DNA of 64,000 nucleotides, taken from assembly GCF_024436065.1 (NCBI RefSeq), contig NZ_JANFNS010000001.1:434001-498000 (forward strand), written 5' to 3'. The DNA comes from Saccharibacillus sp. JS10 (GTDB taxonomy: Bacteria > Bacillota > Bacilli > Paenibacillales > Paenibacillaceae). Position 1 is the stretch's first letter. Every line of letters starts with the position of its first letter. This document shows positions 45,867 to 55,216 of this stretch, piece after piece. Both the position numbers and the translations under genes were made by a program. A model generated the notes under the pieces. The model had not been told where the DNA came from. It ran no database searches and saw only the letters and a program-made list of their open reading frames with translations.

Positions 45867-46041
45867 AAGAGATTCACCCTTTCAAAACTACACTTTTGCC
45901 TTCGTCTTCTAAAAAACGGTTTTTGCACACAAATAGTTACGCTTTTGTCGTATAACTCGCTAAACATTCAAAAAAGCCTTCAACTATGTTTTAATAGAAA
46001 TAAGGGTTTGCATATTTGAACGTGAAGGAGTGTATACATAC

Positions 46042-46446
46042 ATGGAAGTGTCTCGTTTTCTTTTCCCAAAAGATAAGGTCAAGTATATCCCTTCTTCGGC
46101 AACGATGAGAGAAGCTATGGATCTGCTGGAAAAAGATCATTATTCGGCTGTTCCGATCATTGATGAAGAAGGTCGTTATGTCGGCACACTGTCTGAAGGC
46201 GATCTGCTGTGGAAACTCAAAAACACCTTCGACTTTAATCTCGATATGATGTCGACGATCTCGTTAAACAGTATTAAACGTTACCGCCATAACGAATCCG
46301 TCATGATCGATGCCGATATGGAAGATATGTTAACGCTTGCCGCGGATCAGAACTTCGTTCCGGTTACGGATCATGATGGGATTTTCCTCGGCATTATTCG
46401 TCGTCGCGATATCATTAACTATTACAACGACGGAATCATGGATTAA
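46042..46446 (+). CDS. CBS domain protein
   Basis: A 134-residue protein of two CBS motifs in tandem (residues about 15-65 and 75-130), with SATMREAMDLLEKDHYSAVPIID and MEDMLTLAADQNFVPVTDHDG. Such free-standing Bateman modules bind adenine nucleotides and regulate partner enzymes. ATG 46042 is 11 bases after AAGGAG; a GTG 4 codons earlier overlaps the site. Single gene before a bidirectional terminator. Partner unknown. Confidence 0.88.
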   Translation: MEVSRFLFPKDKVKYIPSSATMREAMDLLEKDHYSAVPIIDEEGRYVGTLSEGDLLWKLKNTFDFNLDMMSTISLNSIKRYRHNESVMIDADMEDMLTLAADQNFVPVTDHDGIFLGIIRRRDIINYYNDGIMD

Positions 46447-46466
46447 TTGATTTTGAATGTAGATGT

Positions 46467-46518
46467 CAAAAAAGCTTTCCATCACGTTTGCTTAAGCGAA
46501 CGCGTGGAAAGCTTTTTT
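46467..46518. terminator. Bidirectional terminator
   Basis: AAAAAAGCTTTCCA/TGGAAAGCTTTTTT with inner CACGTTTGC/GCGAACGCGTG pairing, between the CBS gene and the convergent methionine gene. Confidence 0.95.
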
Positions 46519-46535
46519 CTTTTTAATGAAGATAA

Positions 46536-48431
46536 TCAACTGAGCAGACGACTTTGACTTTTACGTTTGGCGGCTGCTTCATGCACGTAACGCGTCAATT
46601 CCGCCGATTGTTCATAACGCAGGAACGGAGTCATAATATAAACGCCGCCGAAATATTCCAAAATGACATCGATTAACGAGCGCGAAATATTCATGCCTTC
46701 TTCCATCGCGGCATCTTTGTCATGTTCGTAACGCTGCATCCGGTTCAGAATTTCGTCCGTCAAGCGGATCCCAGGAACTTCGTTGTGCAAAAAGGCTGCA
46801 TTTTGTGCGCTAATCAGCGGCATTACGCCAATAAAAATTTGTTGCTTAATATGTTTGGTCGCATGATATAGCTCTTCGATTCGCTTTTCGTCGTAGACCG
46901 GTTGAGTCATAAAATAATCGGCTCCTGCCGCGATCTTTTTCTCCAACCGCTGTACGCCTTTGTCCAAATGACGTCCGTTTGGATCAAAAGCAGCACCAAC
47001 CGAAAAGTTAGCCCGTAGACCCAGCGATCGTCCAGACGGTAATTTTCCTTCATTAAATTGTTTCGTTAATTTAATCAGATCAAATGAATTATAATCATAG
47101 ACCGAAGTAGCACCCGGTACGTCTCCGACTTTCGACGGATCGCCCGTGATCGCAATCATCTGATTGATTCCCGATGCGGCAAGCCCCATCAAATGAGATT
47201 GCAAGCCGATCATATTCCGATCTCGGCACGCGACATGCACGAGCGGTTTGACGCCGTATTTGCTTTTGATCACTGAGGCTAACGATTCATTGGCAATACG
47301 CGGGCTTGCCAAAGAGTTATCTGCCAGCGTGATCGCATCGATGCCTGCTGCTTTGAGCGCTTGAACCCCTTTGAAAAAACCTTCGGTACGCAGTGTGCGC
47401 GGAGGGTCTAACTCCACAATGACGGAATGGTCTTTTGCCGCTGTCAATTCGTGAAAACGAGGTTCAGCCGGCGGTTCATCATTGGCTCCCGATAATTCAG
47501 CAGAAATCTCGCGGACTTCGATCCTCTGCGCTTCCGTTTCGGGATTGATTTCTATAGCTTTTTCGATAATAGGCGCTGCGCCTTTGACCGCTTCGACCAT
47601 CGCCGCAACATGCTCCGGCGTCGTTCCGCAGCATCCACCGATCAGGCGAACGCCTTCGGCTCTTAGATCAAGCGCACTTTTGCCAAAATAATCAGCTCCC
47701 GAACGATAGCGCAGACGTCCTTCATTATATTCAGGCAGACCGGCATTCGGATACGCAGACATAAACGCATGTTTCGGCAGCGGCACTTGCTTTAAATACC
47801 GGGTCATATGGAACGGGCCTAACCGGCAGTTCAATCCGACAACGTCAGCACCCAAATTTTCTAAGATCGCAAACATCTCCGCAATCGTACTTCCGTCTTG
47901 CAAATACCCGGAATCTTGCGTAGACACTTGCGCCACGATGGGCAAATCTGTTTTTTGACGGGCTAAGGTCAGTGTCGCGCGCAATTCTTCGGGATCATAA
48001 AACGTTTCAAGCAGCAGACCGTCTACGCCTTCGGAAAGAAGCGCTTCGATCTGACGTTCGTTGCTTTGCTTGATTTCGCCCAGCGAAATTTCGCCAGGCT
48101 TCGTGCTGCGGATGCCGCCGATTGTCCCCAGTACGTACGCACCGGTTCCTTCTGCCGCCGAACGAGCCAACCGTGCTCCCGCACGGTTGATCGATTCCAA
48201 CTCGTATTCCAGATTATAACGTCTGAGCTTCGGATCATTCGCCGCATACGTATTTGTCTGGATCACTTCGGCTCCCGCTCCGAGATACGCCCGGTGAATC
48301 TGGCGCACTTGCTCAGGACGGGTCAAGTTTAGCTCTTCGAAGCAGCGGTCGATACCGTTCAGATACAGTAGCGTACCCATTGCACCATCGGCGACGAGGA
48401 CTCTGGTTCGCAGTTCGTCGAGCAGCCCCAT
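46536..48431 (-). CDS. Bifunctional homocysteine S-methyltransferase / methylenetetrahydrofolate reductase
   Basis: 631 residues in two modules, as in Bacillus YitJ. Residues about 1-290 are a homocysteine S-methyltransferase with DGAMGT and the zinc-binding GGCCGTTPEH; residues about 325-610 are a MetF-like MTHFR with ITGDPSKVGD, HLDKGVQRLEKKI and TQPVYD. It supplies 5-methyl-tetrahydrofolate and methylates homocysteine. Its ATG overlaps the last base of the metE stop (TAATG), so translation is coupled to metE. Confidence 0.93.
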   Translation of the reverse strand: MGLLDELRTRVLVADGAMGTLLYLNGIDRCFEELNLTRPEQVRQIHRAYLGAGAEVIQTNTYAANDPKLRRYNLEYELESINRAGARLARSAAEGTGAYVLGTIGGIRSTKPGEISLGEIKQSNERQIEALLSEGVDGLLLETFYDPEELRATLTLARQKTDLPIVAQVSTQDSGYLQDGSTIAEMFAILENLGADVVGLNCRLGPFHMTRYLKQVPLPKHAFMSAYPNAGLPEYNEGRLRYRSGADYFGKSALDLRAEGVRLIGGCCGTTPEHVAAMVEAVKGAAPIIEKAIEINPETEAQRIEVREISAELSGANDEPPAEPRFHELTAAKDHSVIVELDPPRTLRTEGFFKGVQALKAAGIDAITLADNSLASPRIANESLASVIKSKYGVKPLVHVACRDRNMIGLQSHLMGLAASGINQMIAITGDPSKVGDVPGATSVYDYNSFDLIKLTKQFNEGKLPSGRSLGLRANFSVGAAFDPNGRHLDKGVQRLEKKIAAGADYFMTQPVYDEKRIEELYHATKHIKQQIFIGVMPLISAQNAAFLHNEVPGIRLTDEILNRMQRYEHDKDAAMEEGMNISRSLIDVILEYFGGVYIMTPFLRYEQSAELTRYVHEAAAKRKSQSRLLS

Positions 48432-50869
48432 TAAATGCGGTCGCCGGTCGCTCCGGCGCCTCCTGCCGCTCCTACTTTTGCGAACTCTTCACGCAGAGCG
48501 ATAGCTGCCGCAACCATTGTTTTCAAAGAAGGAATAACTTCTTCTTCACGGCGTGTTTTCAATCCGCAGTCTGGGTTAATCCAGAATTGAGCCGGATCCA
48601 GCACTTCCAGTGCGCGCTCCGCAATCGCTTCGATCTCCGATTGATCAGGCAGGCGCGGGCTATGAATATCGAATACGCCAAGACCGATACCTTTGTCATA
48701 CGTATCTTCTTCAAATGCCGAGACCAAGTTGCCATGACTCCGTGCAGCTTCGATCGAAATCACGTCTGCATCCAGATCAGAGATGGCTTGAATAATATCG
48801 CCAAATTCGGCATAGCACATATGGGTATGGATTTGCGTCTCGTCTTGGACACTTGTAGTCGAAGCGCGGAACGCATAGACCGCATCGTCCAAGTAGGCTT
48901 GCCAATCTTCACGTTTCAGCGGCAATCCTTCGCGAAGCGCAGGCTCATCGACTTGAATCATGCCGATTCCCGCTTCTTCCAACGCGCTTACTTCGGAGCG
49001 AAGTGCCAAAGCGATCTGATTTTGCACCACAGCGCGGGAAAGATCATCACGGACAAACGACCAATTGTAGATCGTAATCGGCCCTGTCAACATGCCTTTT
49101 ACCGGCTTGTCTGTAAGCGACTGCGCATACGCGCTTTCTGTAACGGTCATCGGGCTGAGCAGTTTCACGTCTCCGTACAGAATCGGCGGTTTTACGCAGC
49201 GCGAACCATACGATTGTACCCAAGCGAACGAGGAAGTCGTAAATCCTGCCAACTGCTCGCCGAAGTATTCGACCATGTCGTTACGTTCAAATTCACCGTG
49301 TACCAATACATCGATCCCGATTTCTTCTTGAATCCGAATCCAGCGTTCGGTTTCCGCATGCAGGAAGTCTACATATTGTTCTTCGTTCCATTCGCCTTTT
49401 TTCCATTTGCTGCGCGCTTGACGAACTTCGGTTGTTTGCGGCAAACTTCCGATCGTCGTCGTCGGTAACAACGGAAGCGGACGGTGCTTCGCTTGAACAT
49501 CACGGCGTACTGCATACGGCGATAGACGTTCAGGGCGACGCGAATCCAATTGACTCAGGGCATCGCGTACCGATTCGTCATTACGTTCCGGCGATGCGTT
49601 CAGTGCCGCGACTGCATGAACACTTTCGTTAATTTCAGCAGAAGCCGCTGCTTCGCCTTCGTTCAGCGCTTTTACGAGCACCGCAATCTCCGTCAATTTT
49701 TCATCTGCGAAACTCAGGCCGTTTTTGATTTTTGCTTCTAATTTTTCTTCGCTGCGCGTCGTTACCGGTACATGAAGCAGACTTGAAGAAGGTTGAACGA
49801 ATAACGATTTAGCATTTGCGGCTTGTTGAATCTTTTTGAGCAATTCTAATTTCACGCTAAGATCGGAGCGCCAAATGTTACGACCATCGATAATGCCGAC
49901 GCCCAAAATTTTATCTTGCGGGAATCCGAATTTTTCGACAGCTTCCAAATTACGACCACGGTCATAGACAAAGTCCAAGCCGATTGCTTGTACCGGAAGT
50001 TTCACTACGTCTTCATAACGCGATACCGATTCGAAATACGTTTGCAGCAAGATATTGAGGTTCGGCGTCGCTTCATTGAAAGCTTGATAGATTTTGTTCA
50101 GACGCGCTACGTCCTCGTCGCTGCTCTCAAGAACCAGAATCGGCTCGTCGATCTGTACCCACTGTGCGCCCGCTTCGCTAAGTTCAGTCAGCACTTGGAC
50201 ATAGAGCGGAATCAATTCATCCAATAAGGAATCAAAACGGCCTTCTTCAATGCCGCGAGCCAACTTCAGCAAAGTCAGTGGACCTACGATCACCGGTTTC
50301 CCTTCGATGCCGAGTTCTTGCTTCGCTTCTAAGTAAAAAGCAAGTGGGCGATTTACCGTGAGTTTCGGCGTCAAGCCTTGCAGCTCAGGCACGATATAGT
50401 GATAGTTGGTATCGAACCATTTCGTCATTGGCGAAGCCGCGAATGCTTTTGTACCGCGTGCTACGGCGAAGTAAGCATCCAACCCGTAAGCGCCTTTTTC
50501 ATCAGGAGCAAAATAAGCTTTGCCTGCATCTGTCGATGTTACGGGTTCTTCATCATGTGCTCCTGTCGCGCAGTTGCAATTCTCGTCATGCGAAGCGGTA
50601 TTGGCACCACCTGTGAAACGTTGTGGAACCAGACCGAACGTAAATGCCGTATCGAGAATATGATCGTATAAGGAGAAGTCGCCGACTGGAATCAATTCGG
50701 CTTTAAGCTCGCGTTGCTTTTTCAAATAATCCAAACGAAGTTTTTTCGTTTCGCTTTCCAGTTCTGCTGCGTCAATCTTGCCCGACCAATGTGCTTCCAG
50801 TAACTTTTTCCATTCCCGCTTTTCACCGATTCTTGGGTATCCTAAGTTTGAGCTTTTTGCTTGTGTCAT
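48431..50869 (-). CDS. metE: Cobalamin-independent methionine synthase MetE, with His/Cys-rich insertion
   Basis: Methylates homocysteine from 5-methyltetrahydropteroyltriglutamate. ATG 50869 (MTQAKSSNLGYPRIG) is chosen by family agreement and AGAGGAAG; the longer frame is rejected. Of 812 residues, the N-terminal barrel begins normally but carries about 37 extra residues at 88-127 between RFTGG and DAYFAVARG, including H94, C98, C100 and H105. The C-terminal catalytic zinc ligands are in HMCYAEF and NPDCGLKTR. The bifunctional gene follows with 1-base overlap. The -10/-35 promoter is 72 bases upstream with no room for a riboswitch. Confidence 0.93.
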   Translation of the reverse strand: MTQAKSSNLGYPRIGEKREWKKLLEAHWSGKIDAAELESETKKLRLDYLKKQRELKAELIPVGDFSLYDHILDTAFTFGLVPQRFTGGANTASHDENCNCATGAHDEEPVTSTDAGKAYFAPDEKGAYGLDAYFAVARGTKAFAASPMTKWFDTNYHYIVPELQGLTPKLTVNRPLAFYLEAKQELGIEGKPVIVGPLTLLKLARGIEEGRFDSLLDELIPLYVQVLTELSEAGAQWVQIDEPILVLESSDEDVARLNKIYQAFNEATPNLNILLQTYFESVSRYEDVVKLPVQAIGLDFVYDRGRNLEAVEKFGFPQDKILGVGIIDGRNIWRSDLSVKLELLKKIQQAANAKSLFVQPSSSLLHVPVTTRSEEKLEAKIKNGLSFADEKLTEIAVLVKALNEGEAAASAEINESVHAVAALNASPERNDESVRDALSQLDSRRPERLSPYAVRRDVQAKHRPLPLLPTTTIGSLPQTTEVRQARSKWKKGEWNEEQYVDFLHAETERWIRIQEEIGIDVLVHGEFERNDMVEYFGEQLAGFTTSSFAWVQSYGSRCVKPPILYGDVKLLSPMTVTESAYAQSLTDKPVKGMLTGPITIYNWSFVRDDLSRAVVQNQIALALRSEVSALEEAGIGMIQVDEPALREGLPLKREDWQAYLDDAVYAFRASTTSVQDETQIHTHMCYAEFGDIIQAISDLDADVISIEAARSHGNLVSAFEEDTYDKGIGLGVFDIHSPRLPDQSEIEAIAERALEVLDPAQFWINPDCGLKTRREEEVIPSLKTMVAAAIALREEFAKVGAAGGAGATGDRI

Positions 50870-50940
50870 GATTAATCTTCCTCTCGTCGTAAGGTGGTGT
50901 ATGCCGGCTTGTCTGCGGCTCGGCTTGGACTTTGAGTATG

Positions 50941-50969
50941 ATATTAGGCGTGACAGAAGCAAGTGTCAA
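50941..50969 (-). promoter_or_regulatory. metE promoter with dyad
   Basis: Minus-strand -35 TTGACA (50969-50964) and -10 TAATAT (50946-50941), 17 bases apart. TGACA and TGTCA arms of an inverted repeat (50950-50967) overlap the -35 and spacer and could be an operator for an unknown regulator. Confidence 0.8.
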
Positions 50970-51243
50970 CGAATACAAAACCCTTGAAATCAAGCGTTAT
51001 AGCCAAATTCCATGTTCAGCCCTCGGAATTCCTGATAACAGATTTAACAAACAGAATAGACGTAAATTAGGCAATCCCTTGTTGGATGCGGGCTTGTAAC
51101 GATAATCCAATCTGAGTACTCGAAGTCTTGTTCAATCGTCTATATGCTCAGACTATGACTTACTATAGCAAACACGCATAAGGCGTTATTCATCAAATAG
51201 CGTCTTCGATCTCATACACATCGATATTTTTGGATAAAGACGC
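50970..51243. other. Intergenic region without recognised feature
   Basis: About 270 bases between the metE promoter and the lipoprotein terminator. I see no S-box or T-box consensus, no coding frame longer than a few tens of codons with a ribosome site, and no strong inverted repeat. Its role is not visible. Confidence 0.5.
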
Positions 51244-51275
51244 AAAAAAGCCGACTACACCAGGTAGTCGGCTTT
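51244..51275 (-). terminator. Terminator of the DUF6612-type lipoprotein gene
   Basis: AAAGCCGACTAC and GTAGTCGGCTTT form a 12-base stem around ACCAG, followed on the minus strand by TTTTTTGCG. Confidence 0.93.
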
Positions 51276-51309
51276 AACTTAATTCTGATTCGTTTTCGAT
51301 CAAACAAGC

Positions 51310-52215
51310 TTATTTCGCGCTATCGACAACGTCTTTAGGCACTTCGATGTCTTTGATTTCATTGTGTTTCGAAATCGTGCTGTCCATGATCATGTGCATT
51401 TCCATGCTTGTCTTCTGTTCGCCTTCGCCAGACTCCATCGACATTGTCATATCGACCAAAGACTTGGTAGGGAACGAAGTTTCTTTGTTGATCGCATAAG
51501 TGAGTTTCATTTCTTCAATATTCATTTGGTCCAGAGCCGCTGCGGATTGCTCATCTGTTGTCGAGCCCAACATTTCAGCCGCCATCGATTTGATCTGGTC
51601 ACCCGAAAGCGAAGCGTTCAACACGTAATCGTCGCCTTCTTCAGTAACTGTTATTTCTTTCGCTACCGATTTGAATTGGTCAAAAGAGTTTTCCAAATTC
51701 GAAGCACTTTCAAGCGTACTCATCACTTGCGAACGTTGTTCTTCTGGAAGCTTCGTCCATTGTCCGCCTACTTCCATATAGATCGCATCCGCAGTAATAT
51801 ACTGCTTGATGTCGGTATCAGTCCCCGATGCCTGTGCTTTGATTTCTTGGTAAGCACTGATTGGGTCAAGTACGATATCGGTATTCATTGTTGTTTTCGA
51901 TGTGTTCTCTTCGCCGTTCAAAGTCATGCTTTGATCGACATCCGCTACCATATTGTAGCTTTTCAGATCTTTTGTTGCCGCTTCGGCTTTATTCAGCAAT
52001 TCTTCGGCGCTCATCGAGGAAGCTTCAGCTGCTGCCGGTTCTTCCGGAGTCGTCGTTTCTGTTGCTTCTGTAGCTGGAGTCTCTGTTGCCGTCTCCGCAG
52101 GAGCCGTCGTACCGGTTGCCGCCGGAGTCTCCGTTGCCGTCTCGTTATTGTTTCCGCAAGCTGTAATACTAACCACCAAAGCAGCCGAACATAGTGTCAT
52201 CCAAAGTTTTTTCAT
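51310..52215 (-). CDS. DUF6612-type lipoprotein (LolA/LppX-like fold)
   Basis: 301 residues. The signal peptide ends in a lipobox SITAC (Cys20), then a 50-residue Thr/Ala/Glu/Pro linker, then a beta-rich, Met-rich domain of about 225 residues with the repeated D-T-x-M and DMTMSM patterns I associate with the DUF6612 family, whose fold resembles LolA/LppX lipid carriers. Anchored outside the membrane; a lipid-binding or sensory role is possible but unproven. AGGAGG lies 6 bases before the ATG. Monocistronic. Confidence 0.8.
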   Translation of the reverse strand: MKKLWMTLCSAALVVSITACGNNNETATETPAATGTTAPAETATETPATEATETTTPEEPAAAEASSMSAEELLNKAEAATKDLKSYNMVADVDQSMTLNGEENTSKTTMNTDIVLDPISAYQEIKAQASGTDTDIKQYITADAIYMEVGGQWTKLPEEQRSQVMSTLESASNLENSFDQFKSVAKEITVTEEGDDYVLNASLSGDQIKSMAAEMLGSTTDEQSAAALDQMNIEEMKLTYAINKETSFPTKSLVDMTMSMESGEGEQKTSMEMHMIMDSTISKHNEIKDIEVPKDVVDSAK

Positions 52216-52330
52216 ATGTACCCTCCTAGGTTTAATAAATTTATCTCTCTGGCTTATTAAACCAAATTACCTTAAAGTTAACGCCAATTCGGCAATTTAT
52301 GCTTTAGTAAATAAGAATACCTTTTTTTGG

Positions 52331-52891
52331 TTATTTCAAAAATGTCGGAAATTGTTCGAGTTTACGGACTAATTGTTCAGGTAATGGTTCTTCAATAAGA
52401 CGCTCGATCGCTTGTTGATCGGCGCCATGTTGATTCAAATAGTGTGCCAATAACTCCGCTTTCTCATGACGTCCCATCAATGTGTAAGCTGTCCACCAGA
52501 CTTCCGGGCTTGCGATTGGAAGACCTTCTCGAACGCCTCCGCTTAGTGCCGGCATCTTGCAGACCTGACCTTCTGCATAAAGGCTAAAGCCGATAATGAT
52601 TTCAACTTCAGGAACGGTATGTTGAATTTGCAGCTTGCAGCCGCTTGCGTAAAGTTCGCTACGTTCACGGTCTACGGTAAAAGCTACGCCAGCAAGCGCC
52701 TCGCTCACCTCAGATTCCGCTGCATCCGTCATCAGATCCCAGTCGCGTATATCGTTTGTCAATTGAAGACCAAGCAGCATTCCGCTACCTCCGACCACAT
52801 AATCAATACCAGCTGCATTGAGCAAATCGGTAATGTGCGCAAGCGTTTTTCTTTTTTTCAATAAACTTAATGGTTCCGTATGTAAATCCAT
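52331..52891 (-). CDS. Nucleotidyltransferase-like protein
   Basis: About 186 residues. The segment DYVVGGSGMLLGLQLTNDIRDWDLMTD fits the nucleotidyltransferase signature (Gly-Gly-Ser helix, then D-x-D), suggesting an enzyme that transfers a nucleotide to a protein or small molecule; the rest is not recognised. The start is uncertain: ATG 52891 is used because transcription probably begins after the extended -10 TGATACAAT at 52942-52950 and GAAGGG precedes it by about 12 bases; ATG 52903 is possible. Not part of an obvious toxin-antitoxin pair. Confidence 0.55.
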   Translation of the reverse strand: MDLHTEPLSLLKKRKTLAHITDLLNAAGIDYVVGGSGMLLGLQLTNDIRDWDLMTDAAESEVSEALAGVAFTVDRERSELYASGCKLQIQHTVPEVEIIIGFSLYAEGQVCKMPALSGGVREGLPIASPEVWWTAYTLMGRHEKAELLAHYLNQHGADQQAIERLIEEPLPEQLVRKLEQFPTFLK

Positions 52892-52941
52892 AACTGGCTT
52901 CATCCCTTCATGGTTGCTTAGGCTTACCGCCTTTTTGTGCA

Positions 52942-52950
52942 TTGTATCAT
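52942..52950 (-). promoter_or_regulatory. Extended -10 promoter of the nucleotidyltransferase-like gene
   Basis: Minus strand TGATACAAT: extended TG plus -10 TACAAT (52947-52942). No good -35 at 17 bases, so an extended -10 promoter is proposed. Confidence 0.5.
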
Positions 52951-52968
52951 GAAGATGACGTATGCTTA

Positions 52969-53009
52969 TAAAAAAAGCACCAAGACACACATAATGTGCC
53001 CCGATGCTT
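52969..53009 (-). terminator. Terminator of the DUF4241 gene
   Basis: On the minus strand a 15-pair stem (with wobble pairs) AAGCATCGGGGCACA, loop TTATG, then TGTGTCTTGGTGCTT followed by TTTTTTT. Confidence 0.85.
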
Positions 53010-53040
53010 ACGTTCAACACTTGATCGTCTTTTAGGAAGG

Positions 53041-53649
53041 TTACTGTACCACTTGAAAATCAGTCAACAACGACACGACTTCATCATTTTCATCAATACC
53101 CCAATACGAAGCGTAAAATCCGTCGCCGAATCCCGAAGTGAACATGACGACATTCACGCCAGTTTCTTCGTCCGACGTCAGATTCCCCCATACTCCATCA
53201 TGTTCGTCTAAAATGTCCGCCACTAAATCATCGTACATGCTGATGTATTCATCCCCAAGTTCTTCTTGCAACTTCTGATCCAATGCTTCCATCGAAGAAA
53301 TCGCTTCTTGATCTGCAAAACTTCCGATTCCTGCATCGACAGGATAACCGAACAATTCGTCTTCTTTCAGTGTACTCGCATCTTGGCCTGGGCGAACAGC
53401 AAGTTCCCAACGTACCGGCTTATTATCGGATAAACGCAATTCAGCGCCTGCAATAGCTCCAGCTTGTTCGCTATGCCACGCGTATACCGGATATGTACCG
53501 GGTTGAATCGTATATTCAAAAGCTTCCAATGTAGACGTTAACGGATCGCAAGCCACGATTTTTCCGGAAATCACTTTTAGCGGATCAAGCGGTTGCGGAC
53601 GTAGCGACCCATTCGCAGGCTCCAGTAAATCTTGCAAAAATTTCGACAT
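53041..53649 (-). CDS. DUF4241 domain protein
   Basis: 202 residues of the DUF4241 family, with the conserved GYPVDAGIGSF and FTSGFGDGFYASYWGIDE. Function unknown; a family often found as stand-alone or near toxins, suggesting an immunity or accessory role, but no toxin is beside it here. No signal peptide. GAGGAAG lies before the ATG. Monocistronic with a U-rich terminator. Confidence 0.8.
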   Translation of the reverse strand: MSKFLQDLLEPANGSLRPQPLDPLKVISGKIVACDPLTSTLEAFEYTIQPGTYPVYAWHSEQAGAIAGAELRLSDNKPVRWELAVRPGQDASTLKEDELFGYPVDAGIGSFADQEAISSMEALDQKLQEELGDEYISMYDDLVADILDEHDGVWGNLTSDEETGVNVVMFTSGFGDGFYASYWGIDENDEVVSLLTDFQVVQ

Positions 53650-53726
53650 ATTCTCTCTTCCTCTCTGTATTCAAAATAAACGGGCATGTACATGTTTTTC
53701 ATTTTTAACCTGGATTCTATCGCGCT

Positions 53727-54614
53727 TCACCTATGTATACCCTTTTTTACCGTTTTCCGAACGAAGATTGGCGAAGAAGATGTTTCTTTTCCTGCCGAGC
53801 GATACCATCTGTATCCCAACAAAATGATCAAAATCAGATCTACAGCATCGCCGCCGTAATACATAAGCTGCGCGCCAAACTGCGCTTCTTCATTCGGAAC
53901 ACCAGCAGGCGGGAACGCATAGATCGTTTTGCTTAATATCCCGTGCGCGGCAAAAGCCATAATCATGACTGCCACTCGAATATTTAGCTTCACCTTATGC
54001 GGCGCGGGATCTACAGGTAACAGGGATGCGGTAAACAGATAGCCGGCTGCAAAAACATGAATATGAATCAGTACATACAATGCGTTCGAACGGTGCATCA
54101 AGGTAAACAAATCGGTATGGTACAACACCCACAATCCGCCTACATTCAAAATTGCCGCACTTACCGGATGGGCGATGAACATGACAATGCGGCTACGTAA
54201 AATTTTGCTTAAAAAACGTGAAGATTGGCGCGGTAACGTACGAAGTAGCAAAGTCATCGGCGCAGCATAAACCAACAGCAGGGGTCCTAACATTCCAAGT
54301 AATAGATGACCTAACATATGCGCCGAAAAGCTATGATGAGCCGCTTGCGCAAGAGGTCCAGTGACGGCTGCGGCGCATACCGCAATACCTGCGCAAGCGA
54401 GTAAACACCGTGCTTTTGACCAGCTTCTGTATGTTTTCGATGTCCAATAAGCAGCGCCTATGTACACTAACATGAGCGGAATAGCTACTGCGATCAAAGG
54501 CAGCCATAACATGAACTGGCTTGCAGTTTGATCTGCCGAGTTCATACCGGAATGGTTTATATGCGTGTGTGTATACATAGCGACAGACGCAAGACTTATG
54601 CTTACACTATTCAT
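53727..54614 (-). CDS. ctaG: CtaG-type cytochrome c oxidase assembly protein
   Basis: A multi-spanning membrane protein of the caa3 CtaG family (about seven hydrophobic segments), with AHHSFSAHMLGHLLLGMLGP and HAAGYLF-type motifs rich in His, consistent with copper handling for cytochrome oxidase. ATG 54614 overlaps the DUF2243 stop by 8 bases (residues 1-13 precede the first span), so the two are translationally coupled. Length 295. Confidence 0.82.
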   Translation of the reverse strand: MNSVSISLASVAMYTHTHINHSGMNSADQTASQFMLWLPLIAVAIPLMLVYIGAAYWTSKTYRSWSKARCLLACAGIAVCAAAVTGPLAQAAHHSFSAHMLGHLLLGMLGPLLLVYAAPMTLLLRTLPRQSSRFLSKILRSRIVMFIAHPVSAAILNVGGLWVLYHTDLFTLMHRSNALYVLIHIHVFAAGYLFTASLLPVDPAPHKVKLNIRVAVMIMAFAAHGILSKTIYAFPPAGVPNEEAQFGAQLMYYGGDAVDLILIILLGYRWYRSAGKETSSSPIFVRKTVKKGIHR

Positions 54615-55122
54615 CCTTAAACGCCTTTTGCTCAGCGGACGAAGAATGACGACCGCTTGCAAACAAACCGACAACACCCGCAATTAACAGTAGTGCACCG
54701 GCAATATTCCAGCTCCAATCGTAGATCGTCAGATCGACCCCGTACCGAATCTGGTGAATTTGCATCAGCTTATGGTGCACGATACCGTCATACAATTGAA
54801 AAAATCCAGCGCCAATCAAAAGACCACTAACCCAGCGTTTGATTGCCCAAGATTTTTTGCGTCTTAAATCTGCGAGTAGAAACAGTGACGCGACCGAAGC
54901 AAACCAACTAAAAGCATGAAGTAACCCGTCCGATACCAACCCCGCAGATGTCGTAGAACGATCGTAAAAATGATGCCAATGCAGCAATTGATGAAAAACT
55001 ACTTCATCGATAAAAGCGATACATCCCATTCCAAACAATATGCCGGACCATAAACTTCGCCGCTGTCCGTTCCAAGCTTTGCGTGCAGTTTGTTCATCTG
55101 CGGCATTTGAAATCGAATTCAC
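54607..55122 (-). CDS. DUF2243 membrane protein
   Basis: 171 residues with four hydrophobic helices. The motif WSGILFGMGCIAFIDEVVFHQLLHWHHFYD contains the His-rich segment typical of DUF2243, and QLYDGIVHHKLMQIHQIRYG follows. Often paired with CtaG-like proteins, suggesting a shared metal or haem-related role. The start is GTG (GTG AAT TCG) behind GGGAGG; no better ATG. First of two genes with ctaG. Confidence 0.85.
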   Translation of the reverse strand: MNSISNAADEQTARKAWNGQRRSLWSGILFGMGCIAFIDEVVFHQLLHWHHFYDRSTTSAGLVSDGLLHAFSWFASVASLFLLADLRRKKSWAIKRWVSGLLIGAGFFQLYDGIVHHKLMQIHQIRYGVDLTIYDWSWNIAGALLLIAGVVGLFASGRHSSSAEQKAFKDE

Positions 55123-55216
55123 CCTTTCACCTCCCTATAATAAAAAGCCCCTCCCATCTATACCCTTGTTTTTCCATCTCGAATTGTAACCGACTATATA
55201 CACTCCAATTTTATGT

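Noticed and set aside
48254-49468. Plus-strand open frame of 404 codons
   Set aside because: It is antisense to metE and the bifunctional methionine gene; no ribosome site or family match.
50870-51240. S-box or T-box riboswitch before metE
   Set aside because: No conserved core sequences, and the promoter lies downstream of most of the region.
51364-52194. Plus-strand open frame of 276 codons
   Set aside because: Antisense to the DUF6612-type lipoprotein, rich in Cys/Arg/Phe as expected for a mirror frame.
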